Positions 33,507-41,575 of a DNA stretch of 64,000 bases are shown piece by piece. The position numbers and the translations under genes were made by a program. The stretch is from Sulfuriferula sp047300855. GTDB taxonomy: Bacteria; Pseudomonadota; Gammaproteobacteria; Burkholderiales; Sulfuriferulaceae. The DNA is taken from assembly GCF_047300855.1 (NCBI RefSeq), contig NZ_CP170197.1, positions 2,480,001 through 2,544,000 of the forward strand, written 5' to 3'. Below the pieces are notes generated by a model. That model was not told where the DNA came from. It saw only the letters and a list, made by a program, of their open reading frames with translations, and did no database searches. How positions within the stretch are numbered: position 1 is the first letter of the stretch; every line of letters begins with the position of its first letter.

Positions 33507-35045
33507 CTACTGTTTTGCGTCCAGCCGAATGGCCGTACTTACCAATTGATGGACACCACCCACCATGCTCATGTCGAAGCCGTAATACGGGAGCACCTTG
33601 GTGAACTGTGCCTTGCAGATCGCACAGATGGTGGCCATGAAGTTGACGCCATGGTTGTCCACAACATCCTTGAATGCATCCATGCGCGGCTGCGCACCCT
33701 TGACCCGCAGTTCCATCAGGTCGTCGGTCAACAGGCCACCGCCGCCACCGCAACAGAAGGTGCCCTCAAGTATGGTTTCCGGAGCCATGTCGTGGAAACG
33801 GTTGGCTACCGACTTGATGATTTCCCGCGGGATAAGGAACTGCCCGCCCGGCATGTCGCCCATGCGCGAGCCCCGCGCCACGTTGCAGGAATCATGGAAA
33901 GTGATGATGCGGTGATCGTTGGCTTCCTTGTCCATCGTGATCGCACCCTGCTGCAGCAGGTCGTAAGTCACTTCGCAGATATGCGCGGGTTGCGGATAGT
34001 TGGGATCCAGCTGTTGTTGCAGCATCCTGCCGTATTTGTCGTCAGCGCCTGCGCCGAGACCAACGCCGATCAACGTATTCCAGAAGCTGTAGGCGACGCG
34101 CCAGGCATGGCCGCACTCGCCCACCACAATGCGTTTGACACCCAGTTCCAGCGCCGCTTCGCGGATGCGTAGCGCCACCTTTTGCATCTGCTCGTAGTTG
34201 CCGATGAACATGCCGAAATTGCCGGCCTCGGAGGCAAGTGAGGACAGCGTCCAGCTAATTCCGGCAGCGTGGAACACCTTGGCGTAACCGATCAGGCTTT
34301 CCACGTGCGGCTCGGAGAAGAAATCCGCTGAGGGCGTGATCAGCAGCACTTCCGCACCCTTGACGTCGATGGGCAGTTTCACCGCGAAGCCGGTATCCTC
34401 CTCGATGTCTTCTTCCAGGCCTGTCAGGGTGTCCAATAGAGCCGGGCCGGGCAGCCCCAGATTGTTGCCGATGCGATGCACCTTGCCCAGTATCTCGTTG
34501 GTGTATTTCTGGCCGATGCCCACGCAGTCCAGTATCTCGCGACCCGCCATGGTGATTTCGGCGGTATCGATACCGTAGGGGCAGTACACCGAGCAACGGC
34601 GGCATTCAGAACACTGGTAGTAATAGCGGTACCAGTCATCCAGCACTTCCCTGGTCAGATCCTTGGCCCCTACCAGCTTGGGAAAATATTTCCCGGCAAA
34701 GGTGAAATAGCGGCGATAAACCTGGCGCATCAGATCCTGGCGCGCCACCGGCATGTTCTTGGGATCACTGGTGCCGAGATAATAATGGCACTTGTCGGTG
34801 CACGCCCCGCAATGCACGCACGCATCCATAAAAACCTGGAGCGAGCGATATTTGCCAAGCAGCTCGCCCATCCTGCCGATGGCAGTTTCCTGCCAGTTTT
34901 CCATCAGCTCGCCCGGAAAGCCCAGTGCTTCCTGCATCTGCGCGTTCGCCGGGAAGGATTTGACCTCCGCTGCCGCACCTTCGCGCAGCAGCGGAATGTC
35001 CGTGTAACCCTTCAGTTCAGGAACTTCGAATTTGGGTGCGGCCAC
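33507..35045 (-). CDS. dsrK: DsrK, HdrD-like catalytic iron-sulfur subunit
   Basis: 512 aa. Two ferredoxin motifs (CVHCGACTDKCHYYLG and CSECRRCSVYCPYG) lead into the CCG domain with CGHAW, DSCNVARGSRMG, TFCCGGGGGLLTDD and CAICKAQF, typical of heterodisulfide reductase D-type proteins with a noncubane cluster. It faces the cytoplasm and is thought to reduce or oxidise the DsrC trisulfide/disulfide, handing electrons to DsrM. It lies directly after dsrM. Confidence 0.95.
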   Translation of the reverse strand: MAAPKFEVPELKGYTDIPLLREGAAAEVKSFPANAQMQEALGFPGELMENWQETAIGRMGELLGKYRSLQVFMDACVHCGACTDKCHYYLGTSDPKNMPVARQDLMRQVYRRYFTFAGKYFPKLVGAKDLTREVLDDWYRYYYQCSECRRCSVYCPYGIDTAEITMAGREILDCVGIGQKYTNEILGKVHRIGNNLGLPGPALLDTLTGLEEDIEEDTGFAVKLPIDVKGAEVLLITPSADFFSEPHVESLIGYAKVFHAAGISWTLSSLASEAGNFGMFIGNYEQMQKVALRIREAALELGVKRIVVGECGHAWRVAYSFWNTLIGVGLGAGADDKYGRMLQQQLDPNYPQPAHICEVTYDLLQQGAITMDKEANDHRIITFHDSCNVARGSRMGDMPGGQFLIPREIIKSVANRFHDMAPETILEGTFCCGGGGGLLTDDLMELRVKGAQPRMDAFKDVVDNHGVNFMATICAICKAQFTKVLPYYGFDMSMVGGVHQLVSTAIRLDAKQ

Positions 35046-35060
35046 CTGGATCCCCTGTTC

Positions 35061-35789
35061 TTATTTCTCAAGCCGGGCAGCCCAGGAGGCCACATGGCGC
35101 GTATCCCTGGAGTTGTCGGCCTGGTTGCGAGTTGGGCTGAAAAATATGCCGGGTGCATGCAGCAGTTTGCTGATGGGAAAAATGATCATGAGCAGTGCGA
35201 CCAGAGACAGATGCGCCAGCAAGATCGGGTCGGCCGGCAGAGGTTGCCAGTCAAACACCATGAGGCCGAGCATGAACTCCTTGAGCCCGACGATATTGGT
35301 ATGCACGACAAAGCTCATGGCCATGCCGGTCAAACCGATGCCGACCAGCAGGGCGAGCATCAGGTGGTCGGAGGGGGTGGAAATGTAACGCACCCGATCC
35401 ACCAGAAAGCGCCGCGCCCACAGGCCAAGCAGGCCTGCGATCATGGCGAATGCGGCGTATTTTCCGAAGGGCTGAATCAACACCACCCAGCCCCATACCG
35501 GCTCGGTGAAATAACGCAGGTGGCGCAGCAGCACCAGCAGCAGGCCAAAATGGAACATCCAGCCGAAAATCCAGATCCACTTGTTGGATTTGAACAGGCT
35601 TTCGAACAACACGACTTCACGCCCCATGCGCATGACAACGCCGGTCGTGGTAATAGGCGCAGGCATGGTGGGAATCTTCAGCGGCGCCGGGGTGCGGCTA
35701 TAAATATAAATCTTATAAGCCAGTCCGCTGACCAGCAGCGCTGTCGCCAGATAAAACAGAAGCGCAAAAAAAATTGTGAGCGATGACAT
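35061..35789 (-). CDS. dsrM: DsrM, membrane b-type cytochrome subunit
   Basis: 242 aa with about five membrane helices (IFFALLFYLATALLVSGLAYKI, WMFHFGLLLVLLRHL, ISTPSDHLMLALLVGIGLTG and others). Histidines in the helices, such as WMFHFG, LRHLRY, SDHLML and LAHLSL, can bind two haem b, as in NarI/DsrM-type proteins. With DsrK it forms the quinone-linked module of DsrMKJOP. Confidence 0.94.
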   Translation of the reverse strand: MSSLTIFFALLFYLATALLVSGLAYKIYIYSRTPAPLKIPTMPAPITTTGVVMRMGREVVLFESLFKSNKWIWIFGWMFHFGLLLVLLRHLRYFTEPVWGWVVLIQPFGKYAAFAMIAGLLGLWARRFLVDRVRYISTPSDHLMLALLVGIGLTGMAMSFVVHTNIVGLKEFMLGLMVFDWQPLPADPILLAHLSLVALLMIIFPISKLLHAPGIFFSPTRNQADNSRDTRHVASWAARLEK

Positions 35790-35878
35790 GCTAGCGCTTG
35801 CCTTCCGGTCTCAAATAAACTGCAGTGCAACGGCCTCGTGAGACCGTTGCCGCTTTACGCTGCATCAGCCGCCGTAGA

Positions 35879-36211
35879 TCAGATGCAGCCGGTGGGTTTG
35901 GGCAGGCCGGCAATCTTGCATGCCTGCTTGGCCGGACCGTACGGAAACAGCTCGTACAAGTATTTGCTGTTGCCCTTCTCCGCGCCCAATTTCTTGCCGA
36001 TCGCCTTGGTCAGAACGCGCACCGCAGGAGCAATCTGGTAGTCGTTGTAGTACTCGCGCAGGAAATTGACCACTTCCCAGTGATTTTCGGTCATATCCAC
36101 TTTCTCGCCCTCGGCCAGCACTTTGGCGATATCTTCGTCCCATTCGCTCAGGTTGAGCAGGTAGCCCTCTTCATCAGTCTCGTAGGTCTTGCCGTTAACT
36201 TCCAAAGCCAT
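35879..36211 (-). CDS. dsrC: DsrC, sulfur carrier with both redox cysteines
   Basis: 110 aa, typical length. The C-terminal arm QACKIAGLPKPTGCI has both conserved cysteines, C98 and the penultimate C109. DsrC takes sulfane sulfur from DsrEFH on C109 and presents it to DsrAB; the C98-C109 pair forms the trisulfide processed by DsrMK. It is encoded between dsrH and dsrM as in other oxidisers. The paralogue at 41194-41526 lacks both cysteines, which makes this the functional carrier. Confidence 0.97.
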   Translation of the reverse strand: MALEVNGKTYETDEEGYLLNLSEWDEDIAKVLAEGEKVDMTENHWEVVNFLREYYNDYQIAPAVRVLTKAIGKKLGAEKGNSKYLYELFPYGPAKQACKIAGLPKPTGCI

Positions 36212-36241
36212 GATATGTAACCTCTCTAATTTAAAATCCGT

Positions 36242-36547
36242 TTACAACCAGGATTGCACGTTGCTGTGCTCAACCACCAAATCGACGAAACCGCCATAGT
36301 CCACCATTTTCACGCCTTCCAGCACCCGGTCCTGGATGCCGCGAGCCTCCACGTCAGGCCATAGCGCATACACCTGGATGTCGCCCATGGCGCCGTGGAC
36401 AGCATTCCCCGCAACACTGTTTTTTGTTGCCGCATAAACCCCATCTTCGATCAACAGCAGCGCGCCGCCACCGCCCTTGCACGCAACGCGCAGGCAGCTG
36501 GCGAGCGTGGTGTTTTCGAATGGAGATTTGTTCACGATGTGCAGCAT
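36242..36547 (-). CDS. dsrH: DsrH sulfur-transfer subunit
   Basis: 101 aa of the DsrH/TusB family (MLHIVNKSPFENTTLASCLR ... LLLIEDGVYAA). Cysteines at 18 and 23 are near the conserved position. It completes the DsrE2F2H2 hexamer that passes sulfur to DsrC. Spacing to dsrF is 11 bases. Confidence 0.94.
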   Translation of the reverse strand: MLHIVNKSPFENTTLASCLRVACKGGGGALLLIEDGVYAATKNSVAGNAVHGAMGDIQVYALWPDVEARGIQDRVLEGVKMVDYGGFVDLVVEHSNVQSWL

Positions 36548-36558
36548 TCGTTTTCCCC

Positions 36559-36963
36559 TTAAAAACCAATAACCACGTCCTGAGTTTTCATCAGGTCGCC
36601 CATTGCAGCAGAGGACAGCACTTCCACCGGCACCAGCAGATCGTCCGCGTTCAAGCCACGCATCTCCAGCGACTCGCGTTCCACATACAGCTTCTCGATG
36701 TCGTAACCTTCCAGCGCCCGGTAGGTGGGCGAGAAGTTTTTCACAGCGAGGGCTTTGGTATGCTGCCCCTTGACCAGCTGGTACACACCGTCATCCAGAA
36801 AAGCCATGCTCACGTCCTGATCGAAAGCCGCGCTGATCAGCACCACTTCCAGCCCTTCCAGCGCGTAAATCGTTCCGTAAGGCGCCTTGCGGTTGACGAA
36901 CATGAATTTCTTTACGATGCCGGAGCCTTCGTCATCCTCGATACCGCCTGTTGTTTCGTTCAT
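36559..36963 (-). CDS. dsrF: DsrF sulfur-transfer subunit
   Basis: 134 aa from the ATG at 36963, with GGAGGG six bases upstream; an in-frame start at 36990 would overlap dsrE. After a short acidic tail it shows the DsrE/F fold (KKFMFVNRKAPYGTIYALEGLEVVLISAAFDQDVSMAFLDDGVYQL), matching DsrF/TusC. It lacks the catalytic Cys of DsrE, as is usual, and serves as a structural partner in DsrEFH. Confidence 0.93.
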   Translation of the reverse strand: MNETTGGIEDDEGSGIVKKFMFVNRKAPYGTIYALEGLEVVLISAAFDQDVSMAFLDDGVYQLVKGQHTKALAVKNFSPTYRALEGYDIEKLYVERESLEMRGLNADDLLVPVEVLSSAAMGDLMKTQDVVIGF

Positions 36964-36979
36964 CACACCCTCCTCTTGC

Positions 36980-37339
36980 TCAATCACCAAATACCACCAG
37001 CCGATCGGCCTGGATGCCGGCCTCGACCAGTTGGCCCAGACCGGAAATGCGAAAACCGGGCGCCAGATTCTCGTCGCAGATGCCGCGACGCAGGGCGGCG
37101 GCTACGCACACCACCAGATCGATGCCGTGCTCTTCCGCCAGCTTGGACCAGCGCGCAACAACGTTACGATCGTCCTGTGGCGGCTCGGTCAGCCGGGTGG
37201 CGTTGTTGACGCCGTCGTGATAGAAAAAAACCCGGTAGATTTGATGACCCTTTTCCAATGTCGCCTTGGCAAACTGATATGCGCTATCCGTAGCCTGGTG
37301 GGTGTAGGGGCCTTCGTTGACCATGATTCCGAATTTCAT
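36980..37339 (-). CDS. dsrE: DsrE sulfurtransferase subunit
   Basis: 119 aa of the DsrE/TusD family: MKFGIMVNEGPYTHQATDSAYQFA, FFYHDGVNNATRL, and the active-site Cys78 in IDLVVCVAAALRRG. It receives sulfane sulfur and transfers it to DsrC. The presence of dsrEFH next to dsrAB is known to be restricted to sulfur-oxidising dsr systems. Confidence 0.96.
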   Translation of the reverse strand: MKFGIMVNEGPYTHQATDSAYQFAKATLEKGHQIYRVFFYHDGVNNATRLTEPPQDDRNVVARWSKLAEEHGIDLVVCVAAALRRGICDENLAPGFRISGLGQLVEAGIQADRLVVFGD

Positions 37340-37408
37340 ACCTTCAATCCCTTTTTTATGGCACGGTCACTGCCGGCCTTGCGCACTGCTGGAACGGCTC
37401 AAAAGCAA

Positions 37409-38479
37409 CTAAAAACGGATATGCGCAGAGGCGTTCAGTGTCGACCGCGAGCCACGCCAATCGTCAATGTGGTACTTGGTGAACGGCAGACCGGTTTTCT
37501 CGAAGAAGCGCGGCCAGCCGATGCGCTCGATCCAGTCCGCCATACGCTCCCAGGGCTGCGCATCCGCCTTGTACACGGACAGGATGTTCTTGACCACAGC
37601 GGCCACTTCCGGCCAGCGCGGCGCGTTGTTGGGCAAGCCGGAAGCCACCAGCTTGTGGAAGGTGGGGCGAGAACGCGCGTTGGAGTTCTTGCCGCCGACC
37701 CAGATCGCAATCTTGGAATGCTCCGGATCGTTGATCTGCATTGGCGGGCAGGGAGGGTAGCAGGCGCCGCAGCAAACACATTTTTTCTCGTCCACTTCCA
37801 GGGAAGGTTTGCCGTTCACCAGCGCCGGACGAATCGCCGCCACCGGGCAACGCGCCACCACGGTAGGCCGCTCGCACACGTTCGCGACCAGATCATGATT
37901 GATCTTGGGCGGCTTGGTGTGCTGCATGATGATCGCGATGTCGGCCTGACCGCCGCAGTTGATCTCGCAGCAGGAGGTGGACATCTTGACCCGGTTGGGC
38001 ATCTCGCATTTGATGAACTCGTCGTAGAGTTCGTCCATCAATGCCTTTACCACGCCGGAAGCATCGGTACCCGGGATGTCGCAGTGCAGGAAGCCCTGGG
38101 TGTGGGCAATCATGGAAACCGAATTGGCGGTACCGCCGATCGGAAAACCATGATCATTCAGCGCCTTGATCAGGGGTTCCACTTTGCGCTCGTCGGCAAC
38201 CATGTATTCGATGTTGCTGCGCGCGGTAAAGCGTACGTGTCCGTCGGCGAATTGATCGGCAATGTCACACAACGTGCGGATGGTGTAGACATCCATCTGG
38301 CGCTGGGTGCCTGCCTTGACCGTCCAGATTTCATCGCCGCTTTCAGCGCGGTGACGCAGGACACCTGGTTTCGGATGATCATGGTAAGCCCACTTGCCAT
38401 AGTTTTTGACCATGACCGGGTGCATGTAGGGCATCGGATCCGGAACGCCGCTCTCAATGGGTGAACGCATTTCAGCCAT
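37409..38479 (-). CDS. dsrB: Reverse dissimilatory sulfite reductase beta subunit
   Basis: 356 aa. Sirohaem/[4Fe-4S] site cysteines appear in STSCCEINCGGQADIA; a ferredoxin insert has CVCCGACYPPCPPM. Further DsrB marks are KAGTQRQMDVYTIRTLCDIADQF and the C-terminal WGGKNSNARSRPTFHKL region. With DsrA it forms the cytoplasmic heterotetramer which, in this oxidative setting, converts the sulfane sulfur bound to DsrC to sulfite. It follows dsrA by 50 bases. Confidence 0.97.
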   Translation of the reverse strand: MAEMRSPIESGVPDPMPYMHPVMVKNYGKWAYHDHPKPGVLRHRAESGDEIWTVKAGTQRQMDVYTIRTLCDIADQFADGHVRFTARSNIEYMVADERKVEPLIKALNDHGFPIGGTANSVSMIAHTQGFLHCDIPGTDASGVVKALMDELYDEFIKCEMPNRVKMSTSCCEINCGGQADIAIIMQHTKPPKINHDLVANVCERPTVVARCPVAAIRPALVNGKPSLEVDEKKCVCCGACYPPCPPMQINDPEHSKIAIWVGGKNSNARSRPTFHKLVASGLPNNAPRWPEVAAVVKNILSVYKADAQPWERMADWIERIGWPRFFEKTGLPFTKYHIDDWRGSRSTLNASAHIRF

Positions 38480-38529
38480 AATTTCTTATCTCCAGATAGA
38501 AAACTTGTTCAGCGCTTAATGAAGCGGCA

Positions 38530-39831
38530 TTAACCGGCAACTTTTCTCTTGTGTTCTGCCGCCTTCTCGACTTCTTCGTCCCAGCCATCCGTGCGTACAT
38601 AGGGATTGCTGCGCGGCTCCAGAACCATGTTCGCGTCGATATCGATACCGACGCCTTCCAGGAAGTTGACCAGGCCGATGCGATCGATCATCTCGCCGGT
38701 GCGTTCATGCTCCAGCGCGTTTTCGGCAAAGAAGTCGATAATGCTGCGCGACAGAGTGGCCAACGCTTCAAAATCCTCTTCGGATTCCAGCTTCATGAAC
38801 GGAACCACCATCGTGCCCATGGTGGCGCCGATCTTCAGCACGCTCTTGCCGCCCACCAGGATGCTCACACCTTTATCGGTGCCGGGAAGCAGCGCACCCG
38901 GCATGACGTTCAGGCAATGCATGCAGCGCACGCAATTGTGGTTGTCGATTTGCAGGGACTGGGTGTCGGTGACGGCCACGCTGGAGATCCCGTCGGCCCG
39001 GGAAACGTTGGCGGTATTTTTCAGGGACAAGGCCTTGGTCGGACAACGGCTGATCACGTCATTAACCAGTTTTTCCATGCCGTGCTTGGCCATGTAATCC
39101 TTGGCCAGCGCCTCGTTGACACGTACGTTGTCGCGCCAGGTACCGATTACGGCCATGTCGGAACGCTGAATGGCGTTCACGCAATCATTGCCGCAGCCGG
39201 AGAATTTGAATTTGAATTTATACGGCAACGCGGGACGATGCATGTCATCAATATTGTCATTGATGATGGTCCGCAATGCTTTTGCCTCGTCGAAGTTGGA
39301 CATTTCACACCGGGCTGCACCCACACAGGACATGGAGGTGCGCAGGGCAGGGCCGGCGCCGCCCATGTCGAAGCCCATTTCGTTCAGTTCGTCGAAAGCG
39401 GGCTGGACGTTTTCACTGGATACGCCCTGGAACATGATGTCGCCGCTTTGGCCATGCAGGGCAATCAACCCGGAACCATGTTTTTCCCACAGATCGCAGA
39501 GTTTGCGCAAGATCTCGGTGTTGTAGTGCATGCCGGCCGGCGGCTGGATGCGCAGGGTATGGAATTCAGCGGCAGCTGGATAGAGGGGTTTCCCTTGCTC
39601 GTCCTTCAACTCGCTAAAACGGGGTATCACGCCGCCGCCGTAGCCGAACACACCCACGGTGCCGCCCTTCCAGTAACCTTTCCTGGTCTGGTAGGAGGTT
39701 TCCAGCTGACCCATCAGGTCAACCATCATGTCGTTGTCCTTGGCCAGACGCTTCAGCCCGGTTACAAAGCTGGGCCACGGTCCGCTCTCGAGTTGGTCAA
39801 GCATCGGCGTGTCGTACATCTTCTTGGTCAT
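38530..39831 (-). CDS. dsrA: Reverse dissimilatory sulfite reductase alpha subunit
   Basis: 433 aa from the ATG at 39831, which has GGGAG six bases upstream; the ORF could begin at 39846. Conserved features: RKGYWKGGTVGVFGYGGGVIPRF, the cysteines CVGAARCEMSN and SGCGNDCVNA for the sirohaem-[4Fe-4S] site, and the ferredoxin insert CVRCMHCLNVMPG. The sirohaem comes from CysG and is amidated by DsrN, both encoded downstream. First gene of the operon; assignment to the oxidative type rests on dsrEFH and dsrL in the same unit. Confidence 0.97.
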   Translation of the reverse strand: MTKKMYDTPMLDQLESGPWPSFVTGLKRLAKDNDMMVDLMGQLETSYQTRKGYWKGGTVGVFGYGGGVIPRFSELKDEQGKPLYPAAAEFHTLRIQPPAGMHYNTEILRKLCDLWEKHGSGLIALHGQSGDIMFQGVSSENVQPAFDELNEMGFDMGGAGPALRTSMSCVGAARCEMSNFDEAKALRTIINDNIDDMHRPALPYKFKFKFSGCGNDCVNAIQRSDMAVIGTWRDNVRVNEALAKDYMAKHGMEKLVNDVISRCPTKALSLKNTANVSRADGISSVAVTDTQSLQIDNHNCVRCMHCLNVMPGALLPGTDKGVSILVGGKSVLKIGATMGTMVVPFMKLESEEDFEALATLSRSIIDFFAENALEHERTGEMIDRIGLVNFLEGVGIDIDANMVLEPRSNPYVRTDGWDEEVEKAAEHKRKVAG

Positions 39832-39884
39832 AGCCACTCCCTTCATTCCACCAGTAAGTAGTTGCCGGTTTGCCCAAATTCCAT

Positions 39885-39912
39885 GGTTGAACTTATGATC
39901 AACCGATCAACC
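39885..39912. promoter_or_regulatory. Repeated GATCAACC motif and inverted repeat upstream of dsrA
   Basis: GGTTGA at 39885-39890 and TCAACC at 39899-39904 form an inverted repeat, and GATCAACC occurs twice in tandem (39897-39904 and 39905-39912). It lies 54-81 bases upstream of the dsrA start and in the 343-base divergent gap to the operon at 40175. It looks like an operator for a dimeric regulator; which one is unknown. The rest of the gap holds no gene. Confidence 0.5.
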
Positions 39913-40174
39913 TATTCAGCCTGACTGCACCAGTCGTTAATCTGACCCTTCCTGCCATGCTCAAAGGCCACGTAGCCCATGACCGCTGACGCGGCCGCCG
40001 GAAACTGATACTCGGCGCAATGTCACTGAAAGTTCATGTATGTTCCTCCTTCAAAAATGCCAATTCCATAAACTGGATTGGTAGTACACACCTAACCATT
40101 CGGGTAGGGCACCCCCCCTTTTGGGCTAGTTTCTTGTGCTGGCGACAATGAGAAACTTTGCTCAGGACGAAGCA

Positions 40175-40510
40175 ATGAGGCCGATTACAATCCTGTCAAG
40201 CCCGGGTAGCCCAGGTGCCTTTAAGAAATGCGGCTTTCCAGCTTCACGTTCATTGGGGAAAAAATTGGACGCGATTGAAATCAGAACGCTGCATAAATTG
40301 CTGGCCTCGCCTTACCGGCAGCAAATCGAGCTTCAGCACGTGCTGCACCAGGCCGATTACGTGACGCTGCGGGTCAGGATTCGCGAGCAGACACGTTTTA
40401 CCATTTTCGATATCGACGAACCCACCGCCAGGGCGTGGGGGTTGGCCATGCTGGAATGGGCGGACACGCTTGCCCAGGCCGGGCAGGTCAAAGCAGGAGA
40501 AGGAAAATAG
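40175..40510 (+). CDS. Small unknown protein upstream of the Cas6-like gene
   Basis: 111 aa if the ATG at 40175 is used (AGGA seven bases upstream); ATG 40148 or a TTG at 40265 are alternatives. The conserved-looking part starts at KLDAIEIRTLHKLLASPYRQQIEL and continues with VTLRVRIREQTRFTIFDIDE and WGLAMLEWADTL, a mixed alpha/beta pattern with no signal peptide or metal site. I do not recognise the family. It is the first gene of the plus-strand operon divergent from dsrA and ends 26 bases before the Cas6-like start. Confidence 0.65.
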   Translation: MRPITILSSPGSPGAFKKCGFPASRSLGKKLDAIEIRTLHKLLASPYRQQIELQHVLHQADYVTLRVRIREQTRFTIFDIDEPTARAWGLAMLEWADTLAQAGQVKAGEGK

Positions 40511-40536
40511 GCTGGCTCTACGACGATCACGCGGAG

Positions 40537-41163
40537 ATGTCGGAAATCGGCATCGCCGCGATGTCCGATGCGCATCTGGAATTGCGCGGCCTGCGCATGC
40601 CGGCGGATCACGGCTATCTGCTGTACCGGGAACTGCTGCGCTGGCTGCCCTGGATCGAGGATGAGCCCTTGCTGGGCATTCATCCGGTGCATGGCGCCGA
40701 CAGCGGCGCCGGCGAACTGATGCTGAACCGGCGTACCAAACTGGTGGTGCGCTGCCCGGCCGGCCGTCTGGATGAATTAACCAAACTGAACGGGCGCACC
40801 ATCCACCTGGAGCAACAGGAACTGGTTATTGGCGCCAGCAAGATCAAGCCGCTGAGCAGGTACACGCCCTTGTATGCCCATTGCGTGGTCACCGGCAGCG
40901 CAGATGAAAAAGAATTCACGCTCGACATCATGCGCATGCTGAGCCAGATGGGCATTGACAGCCGTTTCATTTGCGGCAGACGCCAGCAGGTTTTTGACGG
41001 CCGCGATACCGTTTCCGGCTATAGCCTGCTGCTGCACAACCTGCCATTGGAGCATGCCATCCATATGCAGCAGCAGGGCCTGGGAGCGCACCGCAAGCTC
41101 GGATGCGGCATCTTTATCCCGCATAAATCCATTGCCGCCGTCGGCGCAATAGGCTCGGTTTAA
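40537..41163 (+). CDS. Orphan Cas6/Cmx6-like RAMP protein
   Basis: 208 aa from ATG 40537; ATG 40561 is a credible alternative and the ribosome site is weak. The layout fits the Cas6-related family of type I-MYXAN systems (Cmx6): LRGLRMPADHGYLLYRELLR at the start of the first ferredoxin-like fold, LLGIHPVHG, then LMLNRRTKLVVRCPAGRL, and near the C-terminus the Gly-rich loop QQQGLGAHRKLGCGIFIP (Gly181, 183, 189, 191) that defines RAMP RNA-binding folds. His25, His49 and His52 are candidates for catalysis. No other cas gene or CRISPR repeat is in the window; neighbours are sulfur-trafficking genes. The function is therefore open: a pre-crRNA nuclease acting in trans, or a repurposed RNA-binding protein. 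Confidence 0.7.
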   Translation: MSEIGIAAMSDAHLELRGLRMPADHGYLLYRELLRWLPWIEDEPLLGIHPVHGADSGAGELMLNRRTKLVVRCPAGRLDELTKLNGRTIHLEQQELVIGASKIKPLSRYTPLYAHCVVTGSADEKEFTLDIMRMLSQMGIDSRFICGRRQQVFDGRDTVSGYSLLLHNLPLEHAIHMQQQGLGAHRKLGCGIFIPHKSIAAVGAIGSV

Positions 41164-41193
41164 TCGCCAATCCGTTAACGACAGGAGGAAAAA

Positions 41194-41526
41194 ATGAGCT
41201 ACACCTACAACGGCCAGGAACTGGAAGTCGATGATGAAAAATTCCTGCTGGAGCCGGTTTATGACGATGAAATCGTGCCCGTCATCGCCGGCGCGGAAAA
41301 TATCGAGCTGACCGACGAACACTGGTTCGTGGTGCGTTACCTGCGCGAGAAATTCCGTGAGGACGGCCATACGCCGAATTTCCGCAACATGGTCAAGGAT
41401 CTCGAGGAAAACCATCCCGGTCCCGACTGGAAAAAGCATCTGTACACCCTGTTTCCCAACCAGCCTGCCCGCCAGGCGGCGCGGGTAGCCGGCCTGACCA
41501 AGCCATTCGGAAAAGGCGGCTACTGA
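41194..41526 (+). CDS. DsrC/TusE-family protein lacking both C-terminal cysteines
   Basis: 110 aa with AGGAGG upstream. Fold and motifs follow DsrC (YTYNGQELEVDDEKFLL, LTDEHWFVVRYLREKFREDG, LYTLFPNQPARQAARVAGLTKPFGKGGY), but the two positions holding C98 and C109 in the operon's DsrC are Ala96 and Lys107 here, and there is no other cysteine. It cannot carry sulfur on the arm. Cysteine-free DsrC homologues have been proposed to be regulatory. Its place after a Cas6-like gene and before a sulfurtransferase suggests a sensing or scaffold role in sulfur relay. Confidence 0.9.
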   Translation: MSYTYNGQELEVDDEKFLLEPVYDDEIVPVIAGAENIELTDEHWFVVRYLREKFREDGHTPNFRNMVKDLEENHPGPDWKKHLYTLFPNQPARQAARVAGLTKPFGKGGY

Positions 41527-41575
41527 TAGCGTCCAATATGAGCATGGCCGACCGATTCCGATACCATCCCGCCGT

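Noticed and set aside
38900..38960. Missing fourth cysteine in the DsrA ferredoxin motif (CVRCMHCLNVMP)
   Set aside because: As I recall, oxidative DsrA sequences share this form, with the remaining ligand elsewhere, so it is not treated as an anomaly.
38530..39831. DsrAB as a reductive (sulfate-respiring) sulfite reductase
   Set aside because: dsrEFH, dsrL and a two-cysteine DsrC in the same operon are markers of the oxidative pathway, and no dsrD was seen.
40537..41163. Active CRISPR-Cas locus suggested by the Cas6-like gene
   Set aside because: No direct repeat-spacer array and no other cas gene were seen in the window, so only an orphan Cas6-like protein is reported.
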